NCBI RefSeq assembly: GCF_013133775.1
Contig: NZ_JABGBO010000007.1
Coordinates: forward strand, 1-64,000
Origin: Pelistega europaea
GTDB taxonomy: Bacteria > Pseudomonadota > Gammaproteobacteria > Burkholderiales > Burkholderiaceae_B
DNA: 64,000 bases
Direction: 5' to 3'
Made by a program: the position numbers and the translations under genes. The notes beneath the pieces were generated by a model that was given only the letters and a program-made list of their open reading frames with translations, did not search any database and was not told the DNA's origin. Positions 29,484 through 39,140 of the stretch are shown here, piece by piece. Position 1 is the stretch's first letter, and each line of letters opens with the position of its first letter.

Positions 29484-30743
29484 ATGAATCAGTCTGCCTT
29501 ACTTTCACGTTTTATTACCATTAGTGTTTTCTTTATCTTTGGATTAGGGATGTCGATAGGAAATGGCTACTCTATTGGGGCGGCCATTTTACTCCTTACC
29601 TCTATCTTTTTCTATATCCAGCAATATAAAGCTAAGTTATTGGTAAGCTTATCTGCACAGGATAAATGGCTAATTGCCTTATGCATTATCTACCCCTTGG
29701 CTGCTATAGTCTCCTTGCTTATTACTGGAGACAACATACGGCAATTTGATAGACCGATTCGTCTTCTCTTAAGCATTCCTATTTTTTACCTTATTTTCCG
29801 TCAAGGGTTATCTCGTAAGGCTCTTTTCCTGTCGCTTGCTATTGGGGGAATTTGCATAGGTGGAGTTGCTCTCTATCAAGTCCATATCCTGCATCTAGAT
29901 CGTGCACATGGTAATACGGTTGCTATTCAATTTGGCAATATAGGCGTTCTCATTGGGATGCTCTCTTGTATAGCAATCTTCTTTGTGCCATCACAACTTT
30001 CCTATAAAAAAGGTCTACAATGTCTCTTGCTACTAGGCTGTCTGGGAGGGTGCTGTGCCTCCATACTTTCTGGTTCTCGTGGAGGATGGCCTGCTATCAT
30101 TATTGCTATCGTTCTGCTAATGATTTACTTCAATAAAGTCAAATGGCAGCATTTATCAGTTGCTGCTGCCATCGCTGTAGCTGTCGGGACATACATATAC
30201 TACTCCCCAGACAACTATATTCATCAACGTATTCAAGAAAGCATCTCTGAAGTTGTCCACTACAAGCCAAACACTAACTCCTCTGCCACCAATTCTTCAG
30301 TGGGGGCTCGTTTAGAGATGTGGCGTCTATCTATGAAACTTATTGCAGAAAGGCCTATCCTAGGCTGGGGAAAAGATGGCTACCTAGCACAGATGCAAGA
30401 GTTTGCTAATAGGGGGGAAACAACTCAACTTGTCAGCTCTTTTGGTCATCCCCATAATGACCTAATCAATGCTCAGGTTAAACAGGGAATCTTAGGCGGT
30501 TTGACATTATTAGGGCTTTATTTGATTCCTCTCTGCCTTTTTGCTAGTCACCGTAAATCTGCCAACCAAGCAGTACGATTTTATTCCATTGCTGGAGTAT
30601 TGGTTGTTCTAAGTTATATCCTTTTTGGGTTAACACAAGCATTTCTTAGGCATAACAACGGCATGATGTACTATGTCCTATTTATCACCTTATTTTGGGG
30701 TGGACTGCGTCATGCAGAGGCACAACTATCAAATCAGAAATAA
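29484..30743 (+). CDS. waaL: O-antigen ligase family protein (WaaL-like)
   Basis: 419 residues with about ten to twelve hydrophobic segments. The Wzy_C-type block is present: GSRGGWPAIIIAIVLL, a periplasmic stretch with GARLEMWRLSMKLIAERPILGWGKDGYLAQ, and FGHPHNDLINAQVKQGILGG, where the His of the HN(D) motif is typical of ligases. It joins undecaprenyl-linked O-antigen to lipid A-core in the periplasm. Because export here is ABC-dependent, a Wzy polymerase is not expected, which favours ligase. It is 12 nt after galE. Confidence 0.82.
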   Translation: MNQSALLSRFITISVFFIFGLGMSIGNGYSIGAAILLLTSIFFYIQQYKAKLLVSLSAQDKWLIALCIIYPLAAIVSLLITGDNIRQFDRPIRLLLSIPIFYLIFRQGLSRKALFLSLAIGGICIGGVALYQVHILHLDRAHGNTVAIQFGNIGVLIGMLSCIAIFFVPSQLSYKKGLQCLLLLGCLGGCCASILSGSRGGWPAIIIAIVLLMIYFNKVKWQHLSVAAAIAVAVGTYIYYSPDNYIHQRIQESISEVVHYKPNTNSSATNSSVGARLEMWRLSMKLIAERPILGWGKDGYLAQMQEFANRGETTQLVSSFGHPHNDLINAQVKQGILGGLTLLGLYLIPLCLFASHRKSANQAVRFYSIAGVLVVLSYILFGLTQAFLRHNNGMMYYVLFITLFWGGLRHAEAQLSNQK

Positions 30744-30819
30744 AATAAAGGCAAGGAATAAACAATTTGTTATACAATGAAAGCTGTTATCAACATTTAG
30801 CACAATAAAAAGTCACCGC

Positions 30820-31638
30820 ATGATGGGAAATTCACAACATACTTATGTTATTAGTCTGAAAACCGCCGTAACTAGGCGTAATCACATTATCAATGAGTTC
30901 TCTCAACATGATGTTGCTTTTCAGTTCTTCGATGCCATTATTCCTGGTGCCTCGCTCGAGGCTTCTATGGCAAGTCTTGTTCCCAACTTGGCACTGCAAA
31001 ATAAGCTGAGTGCAGGAGAAAAGGCTTGCTTTATGAGTCATGTAGAATTATGGAAAAAATGTATTGATGATAATCTTCCATTTATCCATATTTTTGAAGA
31101 CGATGTTTTGCTTGGAAAAAATGCCCCGCTAATTTTTAACGATAGCTCTTGGATAGAAAAGCGCTTTTCTTTATCTGAACCGTGGGTTTTAAAAACAGAA
31201 ACGTTCCTTTCTAAGGTGGCTTTAGGCAAGAGTGCTATCCCTAATTTTCACCGTTTCCGTTTTCTACGCTTATATAGCTCCCACTATGGGATGGCAGGTT
31301 ATACGCTATCTCAAGAGGCTGCTAGGTGCCTGCTAATGTTGGTAAAACAATTACCTGTTCAAGCACTAAATCCGATAGACCATATTCTGTTTAGAACCTA
31401 TCTTAACGACTCAAATCCGGTGAAGGTCTATCAACTCGCTCCAGCTATATGCGTTCAAGCCGATCGTGTGGAGAAAAATACTACCCTTCTATCAAGTCAA
31501 CTGGAAAAAGAACGCACTGAAGTCAGAGTCAAGACCAAAGAGAAAAAAAGTATTATGGCAAAACTTATTCGTGAGATAAAAAAGATTCCTCTTGCCATCA
31601 AAAAATTGGGTTTTAAGCAAGTAAGTTTCGAACGCTAA
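30820..31638 (+). CDS. Family 25 LPS glycosyltransferase
   Basis: 272 residues. The N-terminus TYVISLKTAVTRRNHIINEFSQ, FQFFDAIIPG, LSAGEKACFMSHVELWKKCIDDN and PFIHIFEDDVLLG give the GT25 signature with the EDD metal motif; HYGMAGYTLSQEAA follows. Relatives add galactose or glucose to the LPS core. It follows waaL by 76 nt. A second ATG at 30823 is equally possible. Confidence 0.87.
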   Translation: MMGNSQHTYVISLKTAVTRRNHIINEFSQHDVAFQFFDAIIPGASLEASMASLVPNLALQNKLSAGEKACFMSHVELWKKCIDDNLPFIHIFEDDVLLGKNAPLIFNDSSWIEKRFSLSEPWVLKTETFLSKVALGKSAIPNFHRFRFLRLYSSHYGMAGYTLSQEAARCLLMLVKQLPVQALNPIDHILFRTYLNDSNPVKVYQLAPAICVQADRVEKNTTLLSSQLEKERTEVRVKTKEKKSIMAKLIREIKKIPLAIKKLGFKQVSFER

Positions 31639-31701
31639 CTTCTCTTTTTATATTTTGTTTCAAAATTCAGAGAGAAAATAACTGCCCTTATTGACAATTA
31701 G

Positions 31702-32574
31702 CTAGGTAATATCTACTCCACTCTGTAGAGATACAACTTTTCTTAATGATAAGATGGTACTATCTGGCACCATACTTCCCCAGTAATTAGCTAACAAATC
31801 CATGCTTAACACTGAATATTGAGGTCTAGCTGCAATTGTCGAATATTGATTGGAGGAAATAGGAATAATATGGGGTGTCTTGATAGATGCTCCCGTGGTA
31901 AAAATCCTCTGGGCAAATTCATACCAAGTCATTATTTGGTTACCGCAATAGTGGTATAAACCATTAAGTATCTTATCCTGCTGTATCAGCTGGATAATGA
32001 TGTCAGCCACATCTCCTGCATATGTAGGACACCCCCATTGATTATCAACCACATGTATGGTATTTTGCTCTCTTCCTAATCTCAGCATAGTTTTTACAAA
32101 ATTCTGTCCATACTCACTAAAAACCCAAGAGGTTCTTAGCACAACTGCCTTTTTACAATAAGCCAAAGCCATCTGCTCTCCTACTAATTTGGAGTGCCCA
32201 TAGACATTAAGGGGATTAGGGGTATCCGTTTCTTGATAAGGGGTGCGTTTATTGCCATCAAACACATAGTCTGTTGATAAATGAAAAAGTCTAGCTCCTA
32301 CTTGTTCAGCTACCAACGCCAAGTAGTGTACTCCATCAGCATTTACTGCAAATGCCTGCACTGGATTTTTTTCTGCTTGTTCGACATTTGTATAAGCGGC
32401 AGCATTAACAATAACATCTGGTTGAAAATTAAAAACTTGCCGCCTAACGTCTTCTTGATGGGTAATATCCAGTTCAGCAGAGGTCAATGCCAATACCTCC
32501 CATTGTGGGGGAACCCTATCTTGGAAACACCGCCCTACCTGTCCACCAGCTCCTGTCAATAATACTCTGATCAT
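31702..32574 (-). CDS. rfbD: dTDP-4-dehydrorhamnose reductase
   Basis: 290 residues. VLLTGAGGQVGRCFQDRVP is the cofactor loop, VNAAAYTNVEQAEKNP and LSTDYVFDGNKRTPYQETDTPNPLNVYGHSKLVGEQ (with YxxxK) are the usual RmlD motifs. It reduces dTDP-6-deoxy-L-lyxo-4-hexulose to dTDP-L-rhamnose using NAD(P)H. It is the last gene in the minus-strand order rfbB-rfbC-rfbD. An rfbA gene is not found in the window. Confidence 0.94.
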   Translation of the reverse strand: MIRVLLTGAGGQVGRCFQDRVPPQWEVLALTSAELDITHQEDVRRQVFNFQPDVIVNAAAYTNVEQAEKNPVQAFAVNADGVHYLALVAEQVGARLFHLSTDYVFDGNKRTPYQETDTPNPLNVYGHSKLVGEQMALAYCKKAVVLRTSWVFSEYGQNFVKTMLRLGREQNTIHVVDNQWGCPTYAGDVADIIIQLIQQDKILNGLYHYCGNQIMTWYEFAQRIFTTGASIKTPHIIPISSNQYSTIAARPQYSVLSMDLLANYWGSMVPDSTILSLRKVVSLQSGVDIT

Positions 32575-32654
32575 TTTCCACCTCTTTTTTTCATATCCTT
32601 AAAGACTATCTCTCTAGTTTGAGGTTTTCAGTAATCAATTTTTGTGTATAAGAA

Positions 32655-33197
32655 TCAATAGTAATAAGGTAACTCCCCCAATAATTTCCCTTGTTTATCT
32701 TTCTCAGAAAGAATAGGAGTTTCAATGGGCCATTTTACCCCTACTGTGGGATCATTCCAAAGTAAACAACCTTCCGCTTGCGGATCATAATAATCTGTAC
32801 ACTTATATTCCACATCAGCAATTGCACTTAGAACAACAAAACCATGGGCAAGACCAGGGGGAATCCAGCATTGTTTTTTGTTATCTTCACTCAGAATAAC
32901 CCCCTCCCACTGCCCATAAGTTGGAGAAAAGGGACGAATGTCTACCACCACATCAAAAATTTCTCCTCTAACCACTCGTACTAGTTTTCCCTGTGGATGT
33001 TTGTACTGAAAATGCAGTCCACGCAGCACGCCTTGAACCGAGCGAGAATAGTTATCTTGCACAAAATCATCAGTAATACCTAGCATTTTCTGATAACGCT
33101 CTTTCTCAAAAGTTTCTAGAAAAAAACCTCGATTATCATGAAAAACTCTAGGCTGGATGACTTTGACATCAGCAATGGTAGTATCCACAATCTGCAT
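32655..33197 (-). CDS. rfbC: dTDP-4-dehydrorhamnose 3,5-epimerase
   Basis: 180 residues, the expected size of the cupin-fold RmlC. VKVIQPRVFHDNRGFFLETFEKERY, FVQDNYSRSVQGVLRGLHFQYKHPQGKLVRVVRGEIFDVVVDIR (active-site His in LRGLHFQ) and WIPPGLAHGFVVLS are diagnostic. It performs the double epimerisation step of dTDP-rhamnose synthesis. It follows rfbB by 19 nt. Confidence 0.96.
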   Translation of the reverse strand: MQIVDTTIADVKVIQPRVFHDNRGFFLETFEKERYQKMLGITDDFVQDNYSRSVQGVLRGLHFQYKHPQGKLVRVVRGEIFDVVVDIRPFSPTYGQWEGVILSEDNKKQCWIPPGLAHGFVVLSAIADVEYKCTDYYDPQAEGCLLWNDPTVGVKWPIETPILSEKDKQGKLLGELPYYY

Positions 33198-33216
33198 TTA
33201 CACTTTCCTTTGGTGC

Positions 33217-34329
33217 CTAGGGCAATTTCGTTGTACTTGATTGCCCCAACCCTAGTCTTTCCAACTGATATTTTCCATCAAGAATCATTTGCCACCAAGA
33301 TGTATTCTGAAGATACCACTCTACTGTGCTACAAAGTCCGTTTTTAAATGTCTTTTGTGGTTTCCATCCTAGTGTTTGTCTAATTTTTGTGGTATCAACT
33401 GCATAACGCACATCATGTCCTGGGCGATCTTTAACAAAGGTTATTAAATCCGCATAACTACATAAGCTAGGAGTATTTGGGTTTTTTGTCACAGGATAAA
33501 ACGTATCCAATAAATGACAGATACTTTTTACAACATCAATATTCTGATGTTCCTCATGTCCACCAATATTGTATGTCTCCCCAGCTGAAGCTCGTGTAAA
33601 TACAGTCCATAAAGCATCTGCATGGTCCTCAACATACAACCAATCACGGACTTGCTTCCCATTCCCGTATACAGGCAATGGTTTTCCTGCCAAACTATTC
33701 AATATCATCAGCGGTATCAACTTTTCAGGAAACTGATATGGTCCATAGTTGTTGGTACTGTTTGTGATAATAATGGGCAATCCGTATGTTCGCCCCCATG
33801 CCCTCACCAAATGATCACTGGCTGCTTTACTAGCTGCATAAGGGCTACTAGGGTTGTAAGCATTATGCTCTGTAAAGGGAGTTATTTCATGTGACTGTCC
33901 TAAATCTCCGTATACCTCGTCGGTAGAGACATGAAGAAATCTAAACTTTTTTTGGGATTCTGTTAATAGGGAATTCCAATATTGACGAGAAGCCTCCAAT
34001 AATTGATATGTACCTTCTACATTCGTTTTAATAAAAGTTGCTGCACCATCAATAGAACGGTCAACATGACTTTCTGCTGCCAAGTGAATGACTCCACAAG
34101 GACGATACTTTGCAAATAACTCATCTAAAGTATCTTTATCACAGATGTCAGTTTGAGAAAAAATATGGCGAGGGTTATTACGAAAATCAGATAAGGAATA
34201 AAGATTCCCCGCATAGGTTAGTTTATCTATATTGACAACAATATAATCTGTATTACGGATGATATGACGAACAACGGCAGAGCCAATAAACCCTGCTCCG
34301 CCCGTGATAAAAACTGTTTTAGACATCAT
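33217..34329 (-). CDS. rfbB: dTDP-glucose 4,6-dehydratase
   Basis: 370 residues, slightly longer than the usual ~350. [45 protein letters not shown], and [16 protein letters not shown] (YxxxK), then [15 protein letters not shown] are all standard RmlB. It turns dTDP-glucose into the 4-keto-6-deoxy intermediate, the first committed step after RmlA. It heads the minus-strand rfbBCD operon. The C-terminal extension ([15 protein letters not shown]) is not recognised. Confidence 0.95.
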   Translation of the reverse strand: MMSKTVFITGGAGFIGSAVVRHIIRNTDYIVVNIDKLTYAGNLYSLSDFRNNPRHIFSQTDICDKDTLDELFAKYRPCGVIHLAAESHVDRSIDGAATFIKTNVEGTYQLLEASRQYWNSLLTESQKKFRFLHVSTDEVYGDLGQSHEITPFTEHNAYNPSSPYAASKAASDHLVRAWGRTYGLPIIITNSTNNYGPYQFPEKLIPLMILNSLAGKPLPVYGNGKQVRDWLYVEDHADALWTVFTRASAGETYNIGGHEEHQNIDVVKSICHLLDTFYPVTKNPNTPSLCSYADLITFVKDRPGHDVRYAVDTTKIRQTLGWKPQKTFKNGLCSTVEWYLQNTSWWQMILDGKYQLERLGLGQSSTTKLP

Positions 34330-34466
34330 GTACTGGGCTTATCAAGTCATAAAAAACGGTTCAAATCATGTCGTTATTTGAGTCTAACTATGAAACTCAC
34401 AATAGGGCTAAAGCAAGCCCTAAAGAAGTTGGATACTATAATCCCATCGAAACAGAGGACGTATCC

Positions 34467-35006
34467 CTAAAATTCATATAAAGTCTTCACATTTAACCCA
34501 CTCTCACGAATAAGTTTTGATCCCCCAAGAGCTGGCAAGTCAATAATTGCTGCTGCCTCAACTACATTAGCCCCCAAACGGCGCAACAAGCGACTAGCCG
34601 CCAACATGGTACCACCTGTAGCAATTAAATCATCAATTAGCAAGATGCGTTGCCCAGGCTTAACGGCATCAGTATGAATTTCTACCGTCGCACTACCATA
34701 TTCTAGATTATAGTCCTCTCCTACTGTCTCAAAAGGAAGTTTTCCTTTTTTGCGGATAGGTACAAAACCTAGGTTCAACTCATACGCGATTACACTACCT
34801 ATAATAAATCCGCGAGCATCCACACCTGCCACTAAATCTAAACCTTGACGCATATAACGTGAAATAAAAATATCAATCAACATTCTAAAGCATCGCGGAT
34901 CTTGTAATACTGGGGTAATATCACGAAAGTCCACCCCTGGCTTAGGCCAATCATGAATAGTACGGATAGATTGACGAACGATTTCTAGCGGATTGTATTG
35001 CTGCAT
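34467..35006 (-). CDS. apt: Adenine phosphoribosyltransferase
   Basis: 179 residues. [23 protein letters not shown] at the N-terminus and the PRPP-binding loop [21 protein letters not shown] are typical; [30 protein letters not shown] is also conserved. It salvages adenine to AMP using PRPP in the cytosol. A small ORF ends 7 nt upstream, which suggests coupled translation. Confidence 0.96.
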   Translation of the reverse strand: MQQYNPLEIVRQSIRTIHDWPKPGVDFRDITPVLQDPRCFRMLIDIFISRYMRQGLDLVAGVDARGFIIGSVIAYELNLGFVPIRKKGKLPFETVGEDYNLEYGSATVEIHTDAVKPGQRILLIDDLIATGGTMLAASRLLRRLGANVVEAAAIIDLPALGGSKLIRESGLNVKTLYEF

Positions 35007-35013
35007 GATAAAC

Positions 35014-35271
35014 CTAAAGAAAAAGAAAATACCAACCCCACATTATAACGACCCAAGCAAAAAGTTTTGCTAATAACACCGCAATCTTTCCAAATTCGCC
35101 CTTACATGCCCCACCTCTGTGTGACCCCAACAATTTTCCAAATTTACCTCCCTCCCCCTTATACAGCACTCCAGTTACAGCCTCTGCCACCTTTGTACAG
35201 CCTCCTGTTATAACCCCTCCGTTATAACCCTTACATGACCCATATCTGTGTTGTCCTAACAATATTTTCAC
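35014..35271 (-). CDS. Small Gly/Cys-rich repeat ORF before apt
   Basis: 85 codons from a GTG at 35271 with GGAG 8 nt upstream. No known family is recognised. The protein repeats a motif, [12 protein letters not shown] near residue 4 and [12 protein letters not shown] near residue 47, matching an in-frame 36-base DNA duplication (35228-35263 and 35099-35134, 29 of 36 bases identical, 129 nt apart). The middle is rich in Gly and Lys. The end ([24 protein letters not shown]) is strongly hydrophobic and could span the membrane. The stop is 7 nt before the apt start. It may be a real small membrane peptide, a leader affecting apt, or chance over repeat DNA. Confidence 0.4.
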   Translation of the reverse strand: MKILLGQHRYGSCKGYNGGVITGGCTKVAEAVTGVLYKGEGGKFGKLLGSHRGGACKGEFGKIAVLLAKLFAWVVIMWGWYFLFL

Positions 35272-35433
35272 CCCCTCATCTCCACATATATCTCCGTATG
35301 TTTTTCCAACTTAATAAACATCAGCACGGCTTTTCTTTCCATCACATCTTCATTAACACCTAATAGGAAAGAACTTTTTTCAATATACTCCTAATCACTG
35401 CAATTTCTGCTAGGCTTACATTAAAATATAGCC

Positions 35434-36408
35434 ATGCAAAGAGAACATCCTTATCTAAAATCTGGTCGACAGACAATTATTACTGAGGCAGAGACTCTCT
35501 CCACTTTGGCAGAGCATCTTGGGGAGTCGTTCGTCCATGCGGTCGGGTTGTTGCTCGCTTGCAAAGGGCGAGTAGTAGTCACAGGCATTGGTAAATCAGG
35601 GCATATTGGACATAAAATTGCTGCCACTCTTGCCTCTACTGGATCGCCTGCTTTCTTTGTCCACTCTGCTGAAGCAGTACATGGTGATTTGGGCATGATT
35701 ACTGGCGACGATGTTGTGATGGCTATTTCCTATTCCGGTCAATCCAATGAATTATCGACCATTTTGCCAGTGGTCAAGCGATTAGGTTCTAAAATTATCG
35801 CTATATGTGGTGATAAGCAGTCCGACTTAGCCAAGCTCTGCGATGTTTTTTTGGATGTCCATGTGACTCGAGAAGCATGTCCATTGGGTCTAGCACCGAC
35901 TGCCAGCACAACAGCAACTCTCGCATTAGGTGATGCCTTGGCTGTGGCTTGTTTAGAGGCACGCAATTTTGGGGCTTCTGATTTTGCCCGGTCTCATCCA
36001 GGAGGGGCGTTGGGGCGGCGTTTGCTGACTCATGTGCAGGATGTGATGCGCCAAGGAGATGATTTGCCTATTGTCTCTGTAGACACCCCACTTACACAAG
36101 CCCTTGAGGTGATGTCCGCCAAGCGCATGGGGATGACCATCATTGCTGATGCTTCTCACAAACCCATAGGTATTTTTACCGATGGGGATTTGCGTCGTCT
36201 TATCCAAAAACACGGTGACATTCGACCTTTTAGCATGGGAGAGGTGATGACACCATCACCCAAAACGATTTTAAACAGTGCATTGGCCGTTGATGCTGCT
36301 AGCCAAATGGAGCAATCCAGGTTATCACATATGTTGGTCACTGATACTTCAGGACATATCGTCGGTGCACTACATATGCATGACCTTATGACAGCAAAGG
36401 TCATTTGA
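35434..36408 (+). CDS. kdsD: D-arabinose-5-phosphate isomerase
   Basis: 324 residues. The SIS domain occupies residues ~35-185 (GRVVVTGIGKSGHIGHKIAATLASTGSPAFFVHSAEAVHGDLG, SYSGQSNEL), followed by two CBS domains (QALEVMSAKRMGMTIIAD, ASQMEQSRLSHMLVTD). It makes arabinose-5-phosphate from ribulose-5-phosphate, the entry to Kdo synthesis. It starts the conserved kdsD-kdsC-lptCAB operon, 12 nt before kdsC. Confidence 0.96.
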   Translation: MQREHPYLKSGRQTIITEAETLSTLAEHLGESFVHAVGLLLACKGRVVVTGIGKSGHIGHKIAATLASTGSPAFFVHSAEAVHGDLGMITGDDVVMAISYSGQSNELSTILPVVKRLGSKIIAICGDKQSDLAKLCDVFLDVHVTREACPLGLAPTASTTATLALGDALAVACLEARNFGASDFARSHPGGALGRRLLTHVQDVMRQGDDLPIVSVDTPLTQALEVMSAKRMGMTIIADASHKPIGIFTDGDLRRLIQKHGDIRPFSMGEVMTPSPKTILNSALAVDAASQMEQSRLSHMLVTDTSGHIVGALHMHDLMTAKVI

Positions 36409-36420
36409 AGGGATATATTT

Positions 36421-37017
36421 ATGTTAAATAAAATTTTACACCCTGCTGAATCCTTGATTCTCTCTAAGATTCCTGAGTCTATCCGTCAGCGTGCCCAAAA
36501 TATCCGTCTTGTCGCTTTTGATGTAGATGGTGTATTAACAGACGGTTCTCTTTTCTACAATGAGGCAGGCGAGCAATTAAAACGTTTCAATGCACTGGAC
36601 GGGCATGGTTTAAAAATGTTAAAGCAGAGTGGCATTAAAGTTGTCCTCATCACTGGTCGTAGCGGTCCTATTGTCACTCGCCGTGCTGCCGACCTTGGCA
36701 TTGCCCTTGTCTATCAAGATGCACGTGATAAAGCTCAACTTATCACCACAATTGCAAATGACACCAATCTACAACTTGATCAAATTGCTTATATCGGGGA
36801 TGATATTATCGATTTACAAGCCATGCAAAAGGTTGGGCTGGCTGTCAGCGTACCTCATGCACCTGCCTATATTCAACAAGCAGCACATTGGGTAACAACT
36901 GTACAAGGCGGATATGGTGCAGCCAGAGAACTGGCTGATGTCATCCTTGCATCTCAAGGTCTACTAGGTCCTTTCTTGCAAGGAAGCCTACTTGTTCGAG
37001 GTGTTGCTATTCAATAA
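36421..37017 (+). CDS. kdsC: 3-deoxy-D-manno-octulosonate-8-phosphate phosphatase
   Basis: 198 residues, HAD superfamily type C0 without a cap. Motif I is AFDVDGVLTDGSLFY, motif II VVLITGRSG, and motif III/IV lies around AYIGDDIIDLQAM. It removes phosphate from Kdo-8-phosphate in the cytosol. It works directly after KdsD in the pathway and the genes are adjacent, as in E. coli. Confidence 0.95.
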   Translation: MLNKILHPAESLILSKIPESIRQRAQNIRLVAFDVDGVLTDGSLFYNEAGEQLKRFNALDGHGLKMLKQSGIKVVLITGRSGPIVTRRAADLGIALVYQDARDKAQLITTIANDTNLQLDQIAYIGDDIIDLQAMQKVGLAVSVPHAPAYIQQAAHWVTTVQGGYGAARELADVILASQGLLGPFLQGSLLVRGVAIQ

Positions 37018-37025
37018 GTATTCCC

Positions 37026-37631
37026 ATGAAAGATCGTCTCCCTGCTTTTACCGCCCTCTTTCTTCTTGTTGCTCTCGTGATTACCACATGGTGGGCTGCT
37101 GGCTATGTACAACATGCTGTACCAACAGATCCTCCTGTCGTCATTCGCCACGAACCCAATGCCATGTCAGGTCCTTTTATCATGATTAACACCGATGCAC
37201 AAGGGCGTGCAACGAATCGCCTGACCGGAGATACTCTGCGACACTACCCAGATGATGACTCTGTAGAAGCGGACAATGCTCACCTAATCAGTCTACGGCC
37301 TAATATGCCTCGTATGACAGCAAGTGCCAACAAGGCTATTCTACGAGACAAGGGGGACTATATTCTCCTGCAGGGGGATGCACATATCCATCGCTATCCT
37401 AGTGAAGATACTTCGGCTCTTGATGTGCGTAGTGAAGAACTAACTGTACTTCCCCAAGAAGATATTATCAAAACAGACAAACCAGCTGATGTACAACAAG
37501 GTAATTCTCGCATGAAAGGCAAGGGAATGCTTTACAATAACAAAACTCGTCGTTTAGAAGTTTTCTCTAATTCAGACGTGGTTATTTCACCTAAAGACGT
37601 TAATCAATCGAAAAAAGGCTCTAATAAATGA
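37026..37631 (+). CDS. lptC: LPS export protein LptC
   Basis: 201 residues, with one N-terminal membrane anchor (LPAFTALFLLVALVITTWWAA) and a periplasmic beta-jellyroll domain. ATNRLTGDTLRHYPDDDSVEADNAHLI and ILLQGDAHIHR fit LptC. It bridges the LptB2FG transporter to LptA. It ends with a 4-nt overlap into lptA. Identification leans on both the pattern and gene order. Confidence 0.9.
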   Translation: MKDRLPAFTALFLLVALVITTWWAAGYVQHAVPTDPPVVIRHEPNAMSGPFIMINTDAQGRATNRLTGDTLRHYPDDDSVEADNAHLISLRPNMPRMTASANKAILRDKGDYILLQGDAHIHRYPSEDTSALDVRSEELTVLPQEDIIKTDKPADVQQGNSRMKGKGMLYNNKTRRLEVFSNSDVVISPKDVNQSKKGSNK

Positions 37632-38221
37632 AGACTCGCTTGTTGCTCAGTGTACTATTGCTCGGCCTACCCTTGTGTGTGACAGCCCAAACAAAGCCAG
37701 CTGAAGACCCAGAGACAGTAGTGTTATCTGATACATTAAACTATGATGATGTAGCTAAAACTAGCGTATTCAAGGGCAACGTCATTTTAACGCGAGGACT
37801 CATGCGCCTCACGGCAGATGAGTTACAAGTCAGAGAAGACGAAAAAGGTTTTCAACATGGTACAGCTACCGTCTCCAAAGGTAAAAAAGTTACCATTCTA
37901 GAAGAACGCCCTGAAAACTACGAAACCATTTATGCCGAGGGCAACAGTGCCACCTATAATGGAGAAACAGGTATTGTTCGTCTCATCGGTCAATCTGTAC
38001 TTATCCGTCGTGTATGTGGTAAACCTATGGATACCCTACGCGGTAATATTGTGACTTATAACAACAAAAATAATACCTATTATGCAGAAGGAGGGGCTAA
38101 AGGTTCTCAAAGTCGTGTCAGATCCGTGGTACAGGCTCGTTCTAAAACCGACAATGCAGTAGAGGAATGTCGCCAGAAATATCATGGCAAGCCAATGCCA
38201 TCTAGTATTCAAAAGAAATAA
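37628..38221 (+). CDS. lptA: LPS transport periplasmic protein LptA
   Basis: 197 residues with a signal peptide (MKTRLLLSVLLLGLPLCVTAQT). Repeats of the OstA/LptA fold can be seen: VVLSDTLNYDDVAKTSVFKGNVILTRGLMRLTADELQV and GNSATYNGETGIVRLIGQSVLIR. It forms the periplasmic bridge that carries LPS to the outer membrane. The gene overlaps lptC and ends 1 nt before lptB. Confidence 0.93.
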   Translation: MKTRLLLSVLLLGLPLCVTAQTKPAEDPETVVLSDTLNYDDVAKTSVFKGNVILTRGLMRLTADELQVREDEKGFQHGTATVSKGKKVTILEERPENYETIYAEGNSATYNGETGIVRLIGQSVLIRRVCGKPMDTLRGNIVTYNNKNNTYYAEGGAKGSQSRVRSVVQARSKTDNAVEECRQKYHGKPMPSSIQKK

Positions 38222-38222
38222 T

Positions 38223-38978
38223 ATGTCAGATACTTTAGGAAAACTTCAAGCTGTAGGTCTACGTAAGACTTATGGTAAACGTACTGTAGTGCAAGATGTC
38301 ACTCTAGAAGTCTCTAGTGGTGAGGTGGTTGGTTTACTGGGGCCTAATGGAGCTGGTAAAACAACTAGCTTTTATATGATTGTGGGCCTTGTCCCTGCTG
38401 ATTCAGGGCGTATCGAGATTGACGGTCATAATATCACCGCCTTGCCTATCCATCGTCGAGCCCATATTGGTTTATCTTATTTACCGCAAGATGCCTCTAT
38501 TTTCCGTCGTCTGACGGTGGAGCAAAATATCCGTGCGGTATTAGAATTACAAGAAAACCCAGAAACAGGTAAACGTCTTAGTAAACATCAAATTGATGAA
38601 GAACTTGAAAAGTTGCTTACTGAGTTGCAGATTACACATATCCGCAAAAATCAAGCCTTATCACTCTCTGGTGGTGAACGTCGTCGTGTCGAAATTGCTC
38701 GTGCGCTGGCCACCCACCCTAGATTTATCTTACTAGATGAACCTTTTGCTGGAGTAGACCCTATTGCAGTCATTGAAATTCAACGCATTGTACGCTTCCT
38801 CAAAGAACGCAATATTGGCGTACTCATTACCGACCACAATGTCCGTGAAACTCTTGGCATCTGTGATAGGGCCTATATTATTTCCGAAGGCACAGTGCTC
38901 ACTGATGGTGCTCCTGATGATATTATCCAAAATCCTGATGTGCGTAAAGTCTATTTAGGTGAGCACTTCAGAATGTAA
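38223..38978 (+). CDS. lptB: LPS export ABC transporter ATPase LptB
   Basis: 251 residues from the ATG at 38223. Walker A GLLGPNGAGKTTSFYMIVGL, Q-loop LPQDASIFRRLTV, signature LSLSGGERRRVEIARALA and Walker B FILLDEPFAGVDPIAV are as in LptB. It drives LPS extraction from the inner membrane. In many betaproteobacteria rpoN follows; here hpf follows directly. Confidence 0.96.
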   Translation: MSDTLGKLQAVGLRKTYGKRTVVQDVTLEVSSGEVVGLLGPNGAGKTTSFYMIVGLVPADSGRIEIDGHNITALPIHRRAHIGLSYLPQDASIFRRLTVEQNIRAVLELQENPETGKRLSKHQIDEELEKLLTELQITHIRKNQALSLSGGERRRVEIARALATHPRFILLDEPFAGVDPIAVIEIQRIVRFLKERNIGVLITDHNVRETLGICDRAYIISEGTVLTDGAPDDIIQNPDVRKVYLGEHFRM

Positions 38979-39140
38979 TCTTTTATAGGTTATTACCCTT
39001 AATCTCACAGGAATAATGTAATTATCTATTGATTAAATTCAAAAACGGTATACACTAGAGGTAAGCAGGCATCAACTATAGTCATAAGCCTGCTACTGCG
39101 TCAGAATTTTCTGACACTTTAGATGAAAAGGAGTATCCAT

